A stretch of 64,000 bases of DNA from Pseudomonas shahriarae (lineage in GTDB: Bacteria; Pseudomonadota; Gammaproteobacteria; Pseudomonadales; Pseudomonadaceae), in NCBI RefSeq assembly GCF_014268455.2, contig NZ_CP077085.1, positions 1,922,001-1,986,000 on the forward strand, read 5' to 3'. Positions 8,140-17,606 of this stretch are shown here, piece after piece (positions within the stretch are counted from its first letter, which is position 1; every line of letters begins with the position of its first letter). Under the pieces are notes generated by a model. It was not told the DNA's origin. It saw nothing but the letters and a program-made list of their open reading frames with translations, and did no database searches. The translations under genes and the position numbers were made by a program.

Positions 8140-9409
8140 GGGCAGCAGTCTCAAGTATCAAAATGGCGCGGAAGTCGTTGACGTTGGTACGGGTCGGCTC
8201 GGTGACGATCAACGCGTCGAGTGCCGCGAAATAGCCGTAGCCATTGTTGTTGTCCAGCTCATCGCTGGCCGACAGGCCCAGGGCCTCGGCGCGGGCGTAG
8301 CTGGTGGGGGTCATGATTGCCCCGGCGTTGTCTTCGGAGCCGTCGATGCCGTCGGTGTCACCGGCCAGGGCGTAGACGCCGGGCAGGCCCTTGAGGCTGT
8401 CGGTCAGGCTCAGCAGGAATTCGGCGTTGCGTCCGCCACGGCCATTGCCGCGCACGGTCACGGTGGTCTCGCCGCCGGACAGGATCACGCAGGGCGCCGC
8501 CAGTGGCTGGCCGTGCTGCACGATTTGCCGGGCAATGCCGGCGTGGACCTTGGCCACGTCCCGCGCTTCGCCTTCCAGATCACCGAGGATCAGTGGGCTG
8601 AAACCGGCCTGGCGCACTTTCACCGCCACCGCTTCGAGGGATTGCTGCGGCCGTGCGATCAATTGGAAATGGCTGCGCGCCAGGCACGGGTCGCCGGGTT
8701 TGACCGTCTCTGATTCCGGGTTCTGCAACCAGCTGCGCACCGAGGCCGGCACTTCGATCTGGTAACGTTTGAGAATCGCCAGCGCCTGTTGCGAGGTGCT
8801 CGGGTCGCCTACGGTCGGGCCGGAGGCAATCACCGTGGCCTGGTCGCCCGGCACATCGGAAATCGCGTAGGTGTAGACCGTGGCCGGCCAGGCGGCCTTG
8901 GCCAGGCGCCCACCCTTGATCGCCGAGAGGTGCTTGCGCACGCAATTCATCTCGCCGATGGTCGCGCCGGATTTGAGCAGGGCTTTGTTGATGGCTTGTT
9001 TGTCGGCCAGGGTGATACCCGCTGCCGGCAACGCCAACAGGGCCGAACCGCCGCCAGACAGCAGGAAGATCACCCGGTCGTCTTCGCCCAGGTTGCTGAT
9101 CAGCGCCAGCACACGCTTGGCCACGGCCTGGCCGGCAGCATCCGGCACGGGGTGCGCTGCTTCGACCACTTCGATTTTCTGGCAGGGTGCGCCGTGGCCG
9201 TAGCGTGTGACCACCAGGCCCGAAACCTCGCCCTGCCAGCTGTTTTCCACGACCAGGGCCATGGCGGCTGCGGCTTTGCCCGCGCCGATCACGATCACCC
9301 GGCCGCTGCGGTCGGCGGGCAGATAAGGTTCGAGGACTTGCCGGGGGTGGGCAGCGTCGATGGCTGTGGCAAACAGCTCGCGAAGCAGGTGTTGCGGATC
9401 GACCGACAT
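8129..9409 (-). CDS. ttuD: Glycerate 2-kinase (TtuD/GckA, MOFRL family; often annotated hydroxypyruvate reductase)
   Basis: This 426-residue protein has the DUF4147 N-terminal domain (VIVIGAGKAAAAMALVVE, then LSGGGSALLALPAAGI) and the MOFRL domain with GRGGRNAEFLLSL and ALAGDTDGIDGSEDNAGA near the C-terminus. The family phosphorylates D-glycerate to 2-phosphoglycerate; the older hydroxypyruvate-reductase label is probably wrong for it. It follows glxR, which makes glycerate, and overlaps pyk, which uses the downstream product after enolase. This order supports the kinase role. Confidence 0.92.
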   Translation of the reverse strand: MSVDPQHLLRELFATAIDAAHPRQVLEPYLPADRSGRVIVIGAGKAAAAMALVVENSWQGEVSGLVVTRYGHGAPCQKIEVVEAAHPVPDAAGQAVAKRVLALISNLGEDDRVIFLLSGGGSALLALPAAGITLADKQAINKALLKSGATIGEMNCVRKHLSAIKGGRLAKAAWPATVYTYAISDVPGDQATVIASGPTVGDPSTSQQALAILKRYQIEVPASVRSWLQNPESETVKPGDPCLARSHFQLIARPQQSLEAVAVKVRQAGFSPLILGDLEGEARDVAKVHAGIARQIVQHGQPLAAPCVILSGGETTVTVRGNGRGGRNAEFLLSLTDSLKGLPGVYALAGDTDGIDGSEDNAGAIMTPTSYARAEALGLSASDELDNNNGYGYFAALDALIVTEPTRTNVNDFRAILILETAAHDA

Positions 9410-9463
9410 AAGCGGGCTCCCGGATTCTTGTTATTGGGTTTGAAGCGTGGAATGAGGGCCAAA

Positions 9464-9490
9464 TGTGGGAGCAGGCAAACCAGCTCCCAC
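9464..9490. repeat. Short REP-like hairpin between glxR and ttuD
   Basis: TGGGAGC, a ten-base loop, then GCTCCCA, inside the operon. It might act as an mRNA stabiliser or partial processing site between glxR and ttuD. Confidence 0.6.
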
Positions 9491-9516
9491 CAGGGATTGC
9501 ATTCCGAGAGGGGAGG

Positions 9517-10407
9517 TTACTTATCGCGAATCGAGAAATTCGCCATATGCTCCAACCCCTTGATCAGCGCCGAATGGTCCCAGTTGCCGCCGCCAATCGC
9601 GGTGCAGGTACTGAACACTTGCTGGGTACCGGCGGTGTTGGGCAGGTTGATCCCCAGCTCCTTGGCGCCGGCCAGGGCCAGGTTCAAATCCTTCTGGTGC
9701 AGGTTGATACGGAAACCCGGATCGAAGGTGCCCTTGATCATCCGCTCGCCATGCACTTCGAGGATCTTCGACGAGGCGAAGCCACCCATCAGCGCTTCGC
9801 GCACCTTGGCCGGATCTGCACCGTTCTTTGCGGCGAACAGCAGTGCTTCGGCCACCGCCTGGATGTTCAGCGCCACGATGATCTGGTTTGCCACCTTGGC
9901 GGTCTGGCCATCGCCATTGCCGCCCACCAGGGTGATGTTCTTGCCCATGCTCTGGAACAGCGCCAGGGCGCGTTCGAACGTTTGCGGCTCGCCGCCGACC
10001 ATGATGCTCAGGGTCGCGGCCTTGGCGCCGACTTCACCGCCCGACACTGGGGCGTCGAGGTACTGCGCGCCGGTGGCGTTGATCTTCGCGGCAAAGGCCT
10101 TGGTGGCGGTGGGTGAGATCGAACTCATGTCGATCACCACTTTGTTCGGCGACAGGCCTGCGGCAACACCGTCGGCGCGGAACAGCACGTCATCGACCTG
10201 GGGGGTATCGGGCACCATGACGATGATGAATTCCGCTTCCTGGGCCACTTGCTGCGGGTTGGCCAGGGCCACGGCACCGGCGGCGATCAACTCGGCGGGC
10301 GCCTTGCCGTGGTGCTCGGAGAGGAACAGTTGGTGACCTGCTTTCTGCAGGTTCGCGGCCATGGGTTGGCCCATGATGCCGGTGCCGATAAAGCCGATTT
10401 TAGCCAT
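9517..10407 (-). CDS. glxR: Tartronate semialdehyde reductase (2-hydroxy-3-oxopropionate reductase)
   Basis: The 296-residue beta-hydroxyacid dehydrogenase reduces tartronate semialdehyde to D-glycerate with NAD(P)H. The dinucleotide-binding motif GFIGTGIMGQPMAANL opens the protein, the substrate motif DAPVSGGEVGA lies near residue 118, and the catalytic lysine sits in AKVANQIIVALNIQA. A strong ribosome-binding site, AGAGGA, precedes the ATG. It lies 57 bases after hyi and is the third step in the operon. Confidence 0.95.
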   Translation of the reverse strand: MAKIGFIGTGIMGQPMAANLQKAGHQLFLSEHHGKAPAELIAAGAVALANPQQVAQEAEFIIVMVPDTPQVDDVLFRADGVAAGLSPNKVVIDMSSISPTATKAFAAKINATGAQYLDAPVSGGEVGAKAATLSIMVGGEPQTFERALALFQSMGKNITLVGGNGDGQTAKVANQIIVALNIQAVAEALLFAAKNGADPAKVREALMGGFASSKILEVHGERMIKGTFDPGFRINLHQKDLNLALAGAKELGINLPNTAGTQQVFSTCTAIGGGNWDHSALIKGLEHMANFSIRDK

Positions 10408-10464
10408 GATGAAATCCTCTTTTTATTAGTTGTGCAGGTCTGGCACTGCCCCCTGTGGGGTTGC

Positions 10465-11247
10465 TCAGATGGCGTTATGGCTCTTGAGCCAACCCAGGCC
10501 AGCCTCGGTAGTGGTCAACGGCTTGTACTCACAGCCGACCCACCCCTGATAGCCAATGCGATCCAGATGTTCGAACAGGAACCGGTAGTTGATCTCCCCG
10601 GTGCCCGGCTCGTTGCGTCCCGGGTTGTCCGCCAGCTGGATATGGTTGATCTGATCCAGGTGCGTGGCCATGGTGCGCGCCAGGTCGCCTTCCATGATTT
10701 GCATGTGATAGATGTCGTACTGCAGGAACAGGTTGGCACTGCCCACCTGTTCGCGAATCGCCAGGGCCTGCGCGGTGTTGTTCAGGTAGAAGCCTGGAAT
10801 GTCGCGGGTGTTGATCGCTTCCATCACCAGCTTGATCCCCACCGCCTGCAGCTTGTCGGCTGCGTACTTGAGGTTGGCGACGAAGGTTTTTTCCAGCGTG
10901 GCGTCATCCACACCGGCGGGGCGAATCCCCGCCAGACAGTTGATCTGGGTATTGCCCAGCACCTGGGCGTAGGCGATGGCCAGGTTGACCCCGGCGCGGA
11001 ACTCTTCGACCCGGTCCGGGTGGCAAGCCAGGCCGCGCTCGCCGTTGGCCCAGTCACCGGCCGGCAGGTTGAACAGCACTTGGGTCAAGCCGTGGGCGTC
11101 GAGTTGTGCCTTGATTTCGGCGGAGCTGAACTCGTAGGGGAACAGGTATTCCACCCCACTGAAGCCGGCATCGGCGGCGGCTTTGAAGCGGGCGAGAAAG
11201 TCCTGTTCGGTAAACAGCATGGACAGGTTGGCGGCAAAACGCGGCAT
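10465..11247 (-). CDS. hyi: Hydroxypyruvate isomerase
   Basis: This 260-residue TIM-barrel enzyme interconverts hydroxypyruvate and tartronate semialdehyde. It opens with MPRFAANLSMLFTEQDFLARF and has FLQYDIYHMQIMEGDLA and GEINYRFLFEHLDRIGYQGWVGCEY, characteristic of Hyi in the xylose-isomerase-like superfamily. It starts 10 bases after the gcl stop codon, so the two are probably translated from the same message. Its presence allows hydroxypyruvate to enter the glycerate route as well as glyoxylate. Confidence 0.95.
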   Translation of the reverse strand: MPRFAANLSMLFTEQDFLARFKAAADAGFSGVEYLFPYEFSSAEIKAQLDAHGLTQVLFNLPAGDWANGERGLACHPDRVEEFRAGVNLAIAYAQVLGNTQINCLAGIRPAGVDDATLEKTFVANLKYAADKLQAVGIKLVMEAINTRDIPGFYLNNTAQALAIREQVGSANLFLQYDIYHMQIMEGDLARTMATHLDQINHIQLADNPGRNEPGTGEINYRFLFEHLDRIGYQGWVGCEYKPLTTTEAGLGWLKSHNAI

Positions 11248-11257
11248 GGGGTTCTCC

Positions 11258-13033
<1,776 letters not shown>

Positions 13034-13060
13034 GGTTTTGGTGCCTCTTGCGTTTTGTAA

Positions 13061-13070
13061 TTGTATACAA
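13061..13070. promoter_or_regulatory. Candidate GntR-type operator, gcl-proximal
   Basis: A perfect palindrome TTGTATACAA lies 27 bases upstream of gcl. An identical copy lies at 13200. This matches the short T-rich half-site style of FadR-subfamily GntR repressors. P. putida controls gcl through the GntR-family regulator GclR, so this is a good candidate for its site; the regulator gene itself is not in the window. Confidence 0.6.
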
Positions 13071-13199
13071 GTGGTGTTGCTTCAAAGTGTATTCACGGCG
13101 AGCGGCGCAGGTCAATCCATTTTATTCTCACGCCTGTGCATTCGTCGGAAGGCTTTTTAGCGGGATTATTTCGACGTATGGTGCGTATGTTTCGAAATA

Positions 13200-13209
13200 T
13201 TGTATACAA
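13200..13209. promoter_or_regulatory. Candidate GntR-type operator, glcG-proximal
   Basis: This is the second perfect TTGTATACAA, 139 bases from the first and about 92 bases upstream of the glcG-like start, set in AT-rich DNA unlike its surroundings. The pair suggests coordinate control of the two divergent units. Confidence 0.58.
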
Positions 13210-13301
13210 AAAATAAATCTATTGTGTTCTATTTGTTGTATCCGGCTTCTGATCATTCAGAGCCCAAAGGCTTTCTCAATAACAAGATAAGGACGGCACC
13301 C

Positions 13302-13742
13302 ATGAGCGCTCTAACCTTGAAAGTCGCAGTCAACCTGGTCAGCCAGGCCATCACCGCTGGCCGCACCATTGCCGCTGCACCGCTGACCATCGCGGTGCTC
13401 GACAGCGGCGGGCACCTGATCACCCTGCAACGCGAAGACGGCGCCAGCCTGCTGCGCCCGCAAATCGCTATCGGCAAGGCCTGGGGCGCGATTGCCCTGG
13501 GCAAGGGCTCGCGCCTGCTGGCCCTGGATGCCCAGCAACGCCCGGCATTTATCGCCGCGCTGAACAGCCTGGGGCAGGGCGGCGTGGTGCCGGCGCCGGG
13601 CGGCGTGTTGATCCGGGACCCGGCGGGGGTGGTGCTGGGGGCGATCGGGATCAGTGGGGATACGTCGGATATTGATGAGCAGTGCGCGATCAGCGCGATT
13701 GAAGGGGTGGGGTTGTTGGCGGATGCGGGGGTGAGTGCTTGA
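13302..13742 (+). CDS. GlcG/HbpS-family heme-binding-domain protein
   Basis: A 146-residue single-domain protein of the GlcG/HbpS fold (PF03928), with TIAVLDSGGHLITLQREDGAS and the glycine-rich GGVLIRDPAGVVLGAIGISG followed by DIDEQCA. Members occur beside glycolate, glyoxylate and C2-compound genes, but their biochemical role is poorly defined. AAGGA precedes ATG 13302 at about 9 bases, and upstream in-frame codons lie in the operator region, so the shorter start is chosen. It is divergent from gcl and probably co-regulated. Confidence 0.85.
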   Translation: MSALTLKVAVNLVSQAITAGRTIAAAPLTIAVLDSGGHLITLQREDGASLLRPQIAIGKAWGAIALGKGSRLLALDAQQRPAFIAALNSLGQGGVVPAPGGVLIRDPAGVVLGAIGISGDTSDIDEQCAISAIEGVGLLADAGVSA

Positions 13743-13764
13743 TTTCTCGGGGCTTGTAAGAACC

Positions 13765-13835
13765 TCATCGCGAGCAAGCCCGCGTTTTGACCTGTGAACA
13801 CGGTCAAAATGTGGGAGCGGGCTTGCTCGCGATAG
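13765..13835. repeat. REP pair downstream of the RAYT gene
   Basis: TCGCGAGCAAGCCCGC and its inverse GCGGGCTTGCTCGCGA flank a 30-base spacer, lying just past the RAYT stop codon. Confidence 0.88.
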
Positions 13836-13854
13836 GGGCGACTCGGTCTTAAAC

Positions 13855-14313
13855 CTAAACCCAAATTGCATCCCACAACGGATAGTCGCCAATCCTCTCC
13901 ACCAATCCCGCCCTCAATGGGTTGGCCACCACATACCTAGCCATCTTCACCAGATCATCCTCCTTGCGCAGCGCGCGATCATGAAAACTGGTTTGCCAAA
14001 GCCTTCCCTTGCGGCCAGTGGCACCATTGACTGAACGGGTGCTTTTGGATTTTACCTGGCACATCAAGTCCCCCAGGGAGCCCTTTTGCAGGTCGATCAG
14101 CCAGTGAAAGTGGTCGGGCATCACCACCCAGGCCAGAGAGTTCGCCAGCCCTTGATAGTGGGCAAGCCTGAACTGCCAGACCACCAGGCGGCCCAGGTGG
14201 AAATCGCTGAAGATCGGCACGCGCTCGTGGGTGTTGGTGGTGATTAGGTAGATGCGGTTGGTTTCGCTGAACCGGCCAATGCGTAGGCGGTGTGAGGTGG
14301 CTCGATCAGGCAT
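13855..14313 (-). CDS. rayT: REP-associated tyrosine transposase (RAYT)
   Basis: A 152-residue Y1/HUH-type transposase (transposase_17, TnpA_REP). The metal-binding HUH motif is in VVMPDHFHWLIDL, and the likely nucleophile tyrosine is in KMARYVVANPLRAGLVERI. These enzymes cleave and mobilise REP single strands. Cognate REPs lie on both sides (13765-13835 and 14409-14436), the usual arrangement. The frame is intact, so it may be active. Such genes are usually single-copy and treated as domesticated. Confidence 0.92.
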   Translation of the reverse strand: MPDRATSHRLRIGRFSETNRIYLITTNTHERVPIFSDFHLGRLVVWQFRLAHYQGLANSLAWVVMPDHFHWLIDLQKGSLGDLMCQVKSKSTRSVNGATGRKGRLWQTSFHDRALRKEDDLVKMARYVVANPLRAGLVERIGDYPLWDAIWV

Positions 14314-14408
14314 TCCGTTGCCTCTCTTCAGATGGGGTCTTGAGAGGCTAGATCGAGGAGTTTGAGGCTGATGGGCAGGCTTTTGGCAGGATGTGTCTGG
14401 GAGGGCAC

Positions 14409-14436
14409 TTTCGCGAGCAAGCCCGCTCCCACATGG
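14409..14436. repeat. Single REP upstream of the RAYT gene
   Basis: TTTCGCGAGCAAGCCCGCTC matches the REP on the other side of the transposase, giving REP-RAYT-REP order. Confidence 0.85.
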
Positions 14437-14499
14437 GATCTTCGTTGTTCATACATTTTGTGTCTGGCACAGTTCTAATCTTGGCCACACCACGGTCCC

Positions 14500-15105
14500 T
14501 CAGTCCGGCTCACACCCCTTCAACACCAACCGAATAATCGTCTGCGCCGCCGCTTCATAATCGGCCTCATCCAGCTTGGCCTTGCCGGTCACCGCTGAGA
14601 TCTGCCAGTCGAAGTCGGCATAGGTCTGGGTCGCTGCCCAGATGCTGAACATCAGGTGGTTGGGGTCGATGGCGGCGATCAGGCCGCGATCGACCCAGCT
14701 CTGGATGCAGTCGATGTTGTGCTTGGCCTGGGCGTTGAGCTGCTGCACCTGCTCGGGGCTCAGGTGTGGCGCGCCGTGCATGATTTCGCTGGCGAACACT
14801 TTCGAGGCAAAGGGCAGATCGCGGGAGATGCTGATCTTCGAGCGAATATAGCTGCTCAGCACTTGCTTGGGGTCACCGTCCGGGTTGAAGGGGGTGGAGG
14901 CGGCCAGGATCGGCTCGATGATGCTTTCGAGCACCTCGCGGTAGAGGTTGTCCTTGGACTTGAAGTAGTAATAGACGTTGGGTTTGGGTAGCCCGGCCTT
15001 GGCGGCGATGTCGCTGGTTTTGGTCGCGGCGAAGCCCTTGTCGGCAAACTCCTCGCTGGCTGCCCGCAGGATCAGTTCTTTGTTGCGCTCGCGAATGGTG
15101 CTCAT
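14500..15105 (-). CDS. TetR-family regulator with RutR-like C-terminal domain
   Basis: This 201-residue regulator has a TetR helix-turn-helix at residues about 15-55 (KTSDIAAKAGLPKPNVYYYFKSKDNLYREVL) split here by context into recognisable TetR elements. The C-terminal half (FASEIMHGAPHL, then NPHLMFSIWAATQTYADF-type residues) resembles the RutR/YcdC domain. RutR-like proteins respond to pyrimidines or purine metabolites. I chose MSTIRERN at 15105 because the helix-turn-helix follows directly; Met at 15144 would add 13 residues. No neighbour is an obvious target. Confidence 0.85.
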   Translation of the reverse strand: MSTIRERNKELILRAASEEFADKGFAATKTSDIAAKAGLPKPNVYYYFKSKDNLYREVLESIIEPILAASTPFNPDGDPKQVLSSYIRSKISISRDLPFASKVFASEIMHGAPHLSPEQVQQLNAQAKHNIDCIQSWVDRGLIAAIDPNHLMFSIWAATQTYADFDWQISAVTGKAKLDEADYEAAAQTIIRLVLKGCEPD

Positions 15106-15239
15106 AGACCAGATGATTCCTTGCCAGGACAGGCGGTTGCGCATGGTAGCACCGGCGATCCGCGGGCCTCAAGAATCTGCCCGCGACGCTTTGTACCACG
15201 CTATGCTGCGAAATATCCCACATTAAGGACGTCCGATTC

Positions 15240-16154
15240 ATGGCAGGAAGCAGCTTGTTGGTATTGATTGATGACATCGCCGCCGTCCTCGACGACGTGG
15301 CCCTGATGACAAAAATGGCCGCCAAGAAAACCGCCGGGGTGCTGGGGGATGACTTGGCGCTCAATGCCCAGCAAGTTTCCGGCGTGCGCGCCGAGCGGGA
15401 AATCCCGGTGGTGTGGGCGGTTGCCAAGGGTTCGTTTATCAACAAGCTGATCCTGGTGCCCACCGCGCTGTTGATCAGCGCCTTCGCGCCCTGGGCGGTC
15501 ACCCCACTGTTGATGCTCGGCGGCGCCTATCTGTGTTTCGAGGGCTTTGAAAAGCTCGCCCATAAACTCCTCCACAGCAAGGCCGAAGATCAGGCCGAAC
15601 ATGCCCAGTTGGTCGCAGCCGTGGCCGATCCGGCAACGGACCTGGTGGCCTTCGAAAAGGACAAGATCAAGGGCGCCATCCGCACCGACTTTATCCTCTC
15701 GGCCGAAATCATCGCGATCACCCTGGGCACCGTGGCGGATGCGCCGTTGATGCAGCAAGTGATCGTGCTGTCGGGCATCGCCCTGGTCATGACCATCGGC
15801 GTGTACGGCCTGGTGGCCGGTATCGTCAAGCTCGATGACCTGGGCCTGTGGATGTCGCAAAAGCCCGGCCAGTTGGTACGTGATATCGGCAACGGACTTC
15901 TGCGAACCGCACCGTACATGATGAAAGGCCTGTCTGTGATCGGCACGGCGGCAATGTTCATGGTCGGTGGCGGCATCCTCACCCACGGCGTGCCCGCGGT
16001 GCATCACTGGATTGAAAGCGTGAGCCAGAGTATCGGTGGCATCTCCTGGCTGGTGCCGACCCTGCTCAATGCCGTCGCGGGGATCATCGCCGGGGCGGTG
16101 GTGCTGGCGCTGGTGTCTGTAGCGAGCAAGGCGTGGCGCGCCTTGAGGGGCTAG
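15240..16154 (+). CDS. DUF808 family inner-membrane protein
   Basis: A 304-residue protein matching the DUF808/YedI family: [20 protein letters not shown] at the start and [21 protein letters not shown] soon after, then several hydrophobic stretches (about residues 75-105, 155-200, 225-300). The function of the family is unknown. It is transcribed alone and converges on the next gene, with 3 bases between the two stop codons. Confidence 0.85.
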   Translation: MAGSSLLVLIDDIAAVLDDVALMTKMAAKKTAGVLGDDLALNAQQVSGVRAEREIPVVWAVAKGSFINKLILVPTALLISAFAPWAVTPLLMLGGAYLCFEGFEKLAHKLLHSKAEDQAEHAQLVAAVADPATDLVAFEKDKIKGAIRTDFILSAEIIAITLGTVADAPLMQQVIVLSGIALVMTIGVYGLVAGIVKLDDLGLWMSQKPGQLVRDIGNGLLRTAPYMMKGLSVIGTAAMFMVGGGILTHGVPAVHHWIESVSQSIGGISWLVPTLLNAVAGIIAGAVVLALVSVASKAWRALRG

Positions 16155-16157
16155 GCG

Positions 16158-16628
16158 TTACCGCAGCGCGCTGTAGCCTTTTTCGCTGAACGCCTTGAAC
16201 AGCTGCGCTTCCGAGCCTGCGGAAACACTGCCGAACTGGCCAAAACCCTGTACGTGCTGATCGTTTTGCTGGGTTGGGCCCTGACGCTCCAAGTCTTCAC
16301 GGCCATCAATATAGGTTGCCACTTTAGCCAGGTTATAGGCGGCATTGGCACGTGATTCGGGGTCGCGGTTGGCTGCGCTCCAATCGCCGGTTTGCTGTTT
16401 GAGCTGATTGATGAAGTTGCTTGCAAAAGGACCATCTTGTTTGAGGATGTCCTTGAGGATCGGGGTGTCCTTGAAGATTTGCCCTGCACTGCGATTGTCG
16501 CCGCGCGGTCGGCCATAGGCGCCTCTGGGGGCGTCCAGATGAGGTTTTGTTGAGGCTTGGGATTCAGCCGTCGGGGGCGCGGCGAGGGTGGGTGCCGTGA
16601 GGGTGGGTTGGGAAACCGATATCGTCAT
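16158..16628 (-). CDS. Small hydrophilic protein of unknown function
   Basis: I do not recognise this 156-residue protein. Residues 1-50 are rich in Thr, Ser, Pro and Ala and probably unstructured; residues about 55-110 look helical (IFKDTPILKDILKQDG, FASNFINQLKQQ). It has no cysteine, no membrane segment and no signal peptide. That profile resembles secreted substrates or regulators such as type III substrates, but no secretion genes are nearby. ATG 16628 is chosen for the GTGGAA site upstream; an in-frame Met at 16700 would add an unconvincing 24 residues. Confidence 0.6.
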   Translation of the reverse strand: MTISVSQPTLTAPTLAAPPTAESQASTKPHLDAPRGAYGRPRGDNRSAGQIFKDTPILKDILKQDGPFASNFINQLKQQTGDWSAANRDPESRANAAYNLAKVATYIDGREDLERQGPTQQNDQHVQGFGQFGSVSAGSEAQLFKAFSEKGYSALR

Positions 16629-16766
16629 GTTTAAGTTCCACTGGAAAGTTCGAGGTGGGCAGAGTGCGGTCAGCCTGTTTTGGGTCGGGCTTATCAGCAT
16701 GGGGGCCTGGACTTTAAGTGGCAGGGGCGTACGAACTGGTTCCGAGGGGGGGGCTGCTGACAGCCG

Positions 16767-16803
16767 AAAAAAAAGGCCATCGAACGTTTCGATGGCCTTT
16801 TTG
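16767..16803 (-). terminator. Intrinsic terminator of the mlaA unit
   Basis: AAGGCCATCGAA, a three-base loop, then TTCGATGGCCTT, with A/T runs on both sides. It lies 15 bases past the mlaA stop codon on the leftward strand. Confidence 0.9.
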
Positions 16804-16817
16804 CACGCTGGGTAACG

Positions 16818-17606
16818 TTATTCGGCAATCTGCAACTTGCGCGACTCGGTATACACATACCGCACTTTTTCATACTCGAACGGCGAGTTCATCTGGCCGT
16901 AGCGAAAGCTGGTCTGGTAGCGCTTGTCTACTGCGCGCAGGGCCCAGATTTCCGGGTGGTTGGAGCTGACCTCGGACACGTTGAGGTAGTTGATCTGCGA
17001 TTCGGCGGTGTAGTCGACGAGCAGGCCACCGGTGTCGCGCAGGTTCGATGGGCCGAGGATCGGCAGGATCAGGTAGGCGCCGCCCGGTACGCCGTAGAAG
17101 CCCAGGGTCTGGCCGAAGTCTTCGCTCTGGCGCGGCAGGCCCATGGCGGTAGCCGGGTCCCACAGCCCGGCGATGCCGATAGTGGTGTTGACCAACAGGC
17201 GGCCGGTGGTTTCCAGGGAGCGGTGGCCCTTGAGTTGCAGCAGGCTGTTCATCAGGTTGGGCACATCGCCCAGGTTGTTGAAAAAGTTGCTCACCCCGGT
17301 GCGCAGGAAGCTGGGGGTGACGTAGCGATAGCCGTCGACCACGGGCAGGAATACCCATTGGTCGAAGCGGTAGTTGAAGTGGTACACCCGACGGTTCCAC
17401 GACTCCAGCGGGTCATAGACGTTGAGGGCGTTGAGGGTCGAGCGCTCGAACTCGCGCTGATCCAGGCCAGGGTTGAACTTGAGCTTGCTCAAGGGCTCCT
17501 TGAAGCCATCCTGGTCGATCACGGTCGGTGCATGAGCCTTGCTGTTGTCCGCGTTGGCAACGCCTGCACAGAGTAAGGCGGCAAGAAGCAGGAGATGTTT
17601 AGCCAC
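16818..17606 (-). CDS. mlaA: MlaA/VacJ-family outer-membrane lipid-asymmetry protein
   Basis: The 262-residue protein is MlaA: YDPLESWNRRVYHFNYRFD, FLRTGVSNFFNNLGDVPNLMNSLLQ and SEDFGQTLGFYGVPGGAYLILP. In the Mla pathway MlaA sits in the outer membrane with a porin and removes misplaced phospholipids toward periplasmic MlaC. The N-terminal signal peptide ends ...LCAGVANA-D, a signal peptidase I-like site. The only cysteine there is preceded by two leucines and does not make a lipobox, so lipidation is doubtful. The gene overlaps the upstream hydrolase by 8 bases. Confidence 0.93.
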   Translation of the reverse strand: MAKHLLLLAALLCAGVANADNSKAHAPTVIDQDGFKEPLSKLKFNPGLDQREFERSTLNALNVYDPLESWNRRVYHFNYRFDQWVFLPVVDGYRYVTPSFLRTGVSNFFNNLGDVPNLMNSLLQLKGHRSLETTGRLLVNTTIGIAGLWDPATAMGLPRQSEDFGQTLGFYGVPGGAYLILPILGPSNLRDTGGLLVDYTAESQINYLNVSEVSSNHPEIWALRAVDKRYQTSFRYGQMNSPFEYEKVRYVYTESRKLQIAE

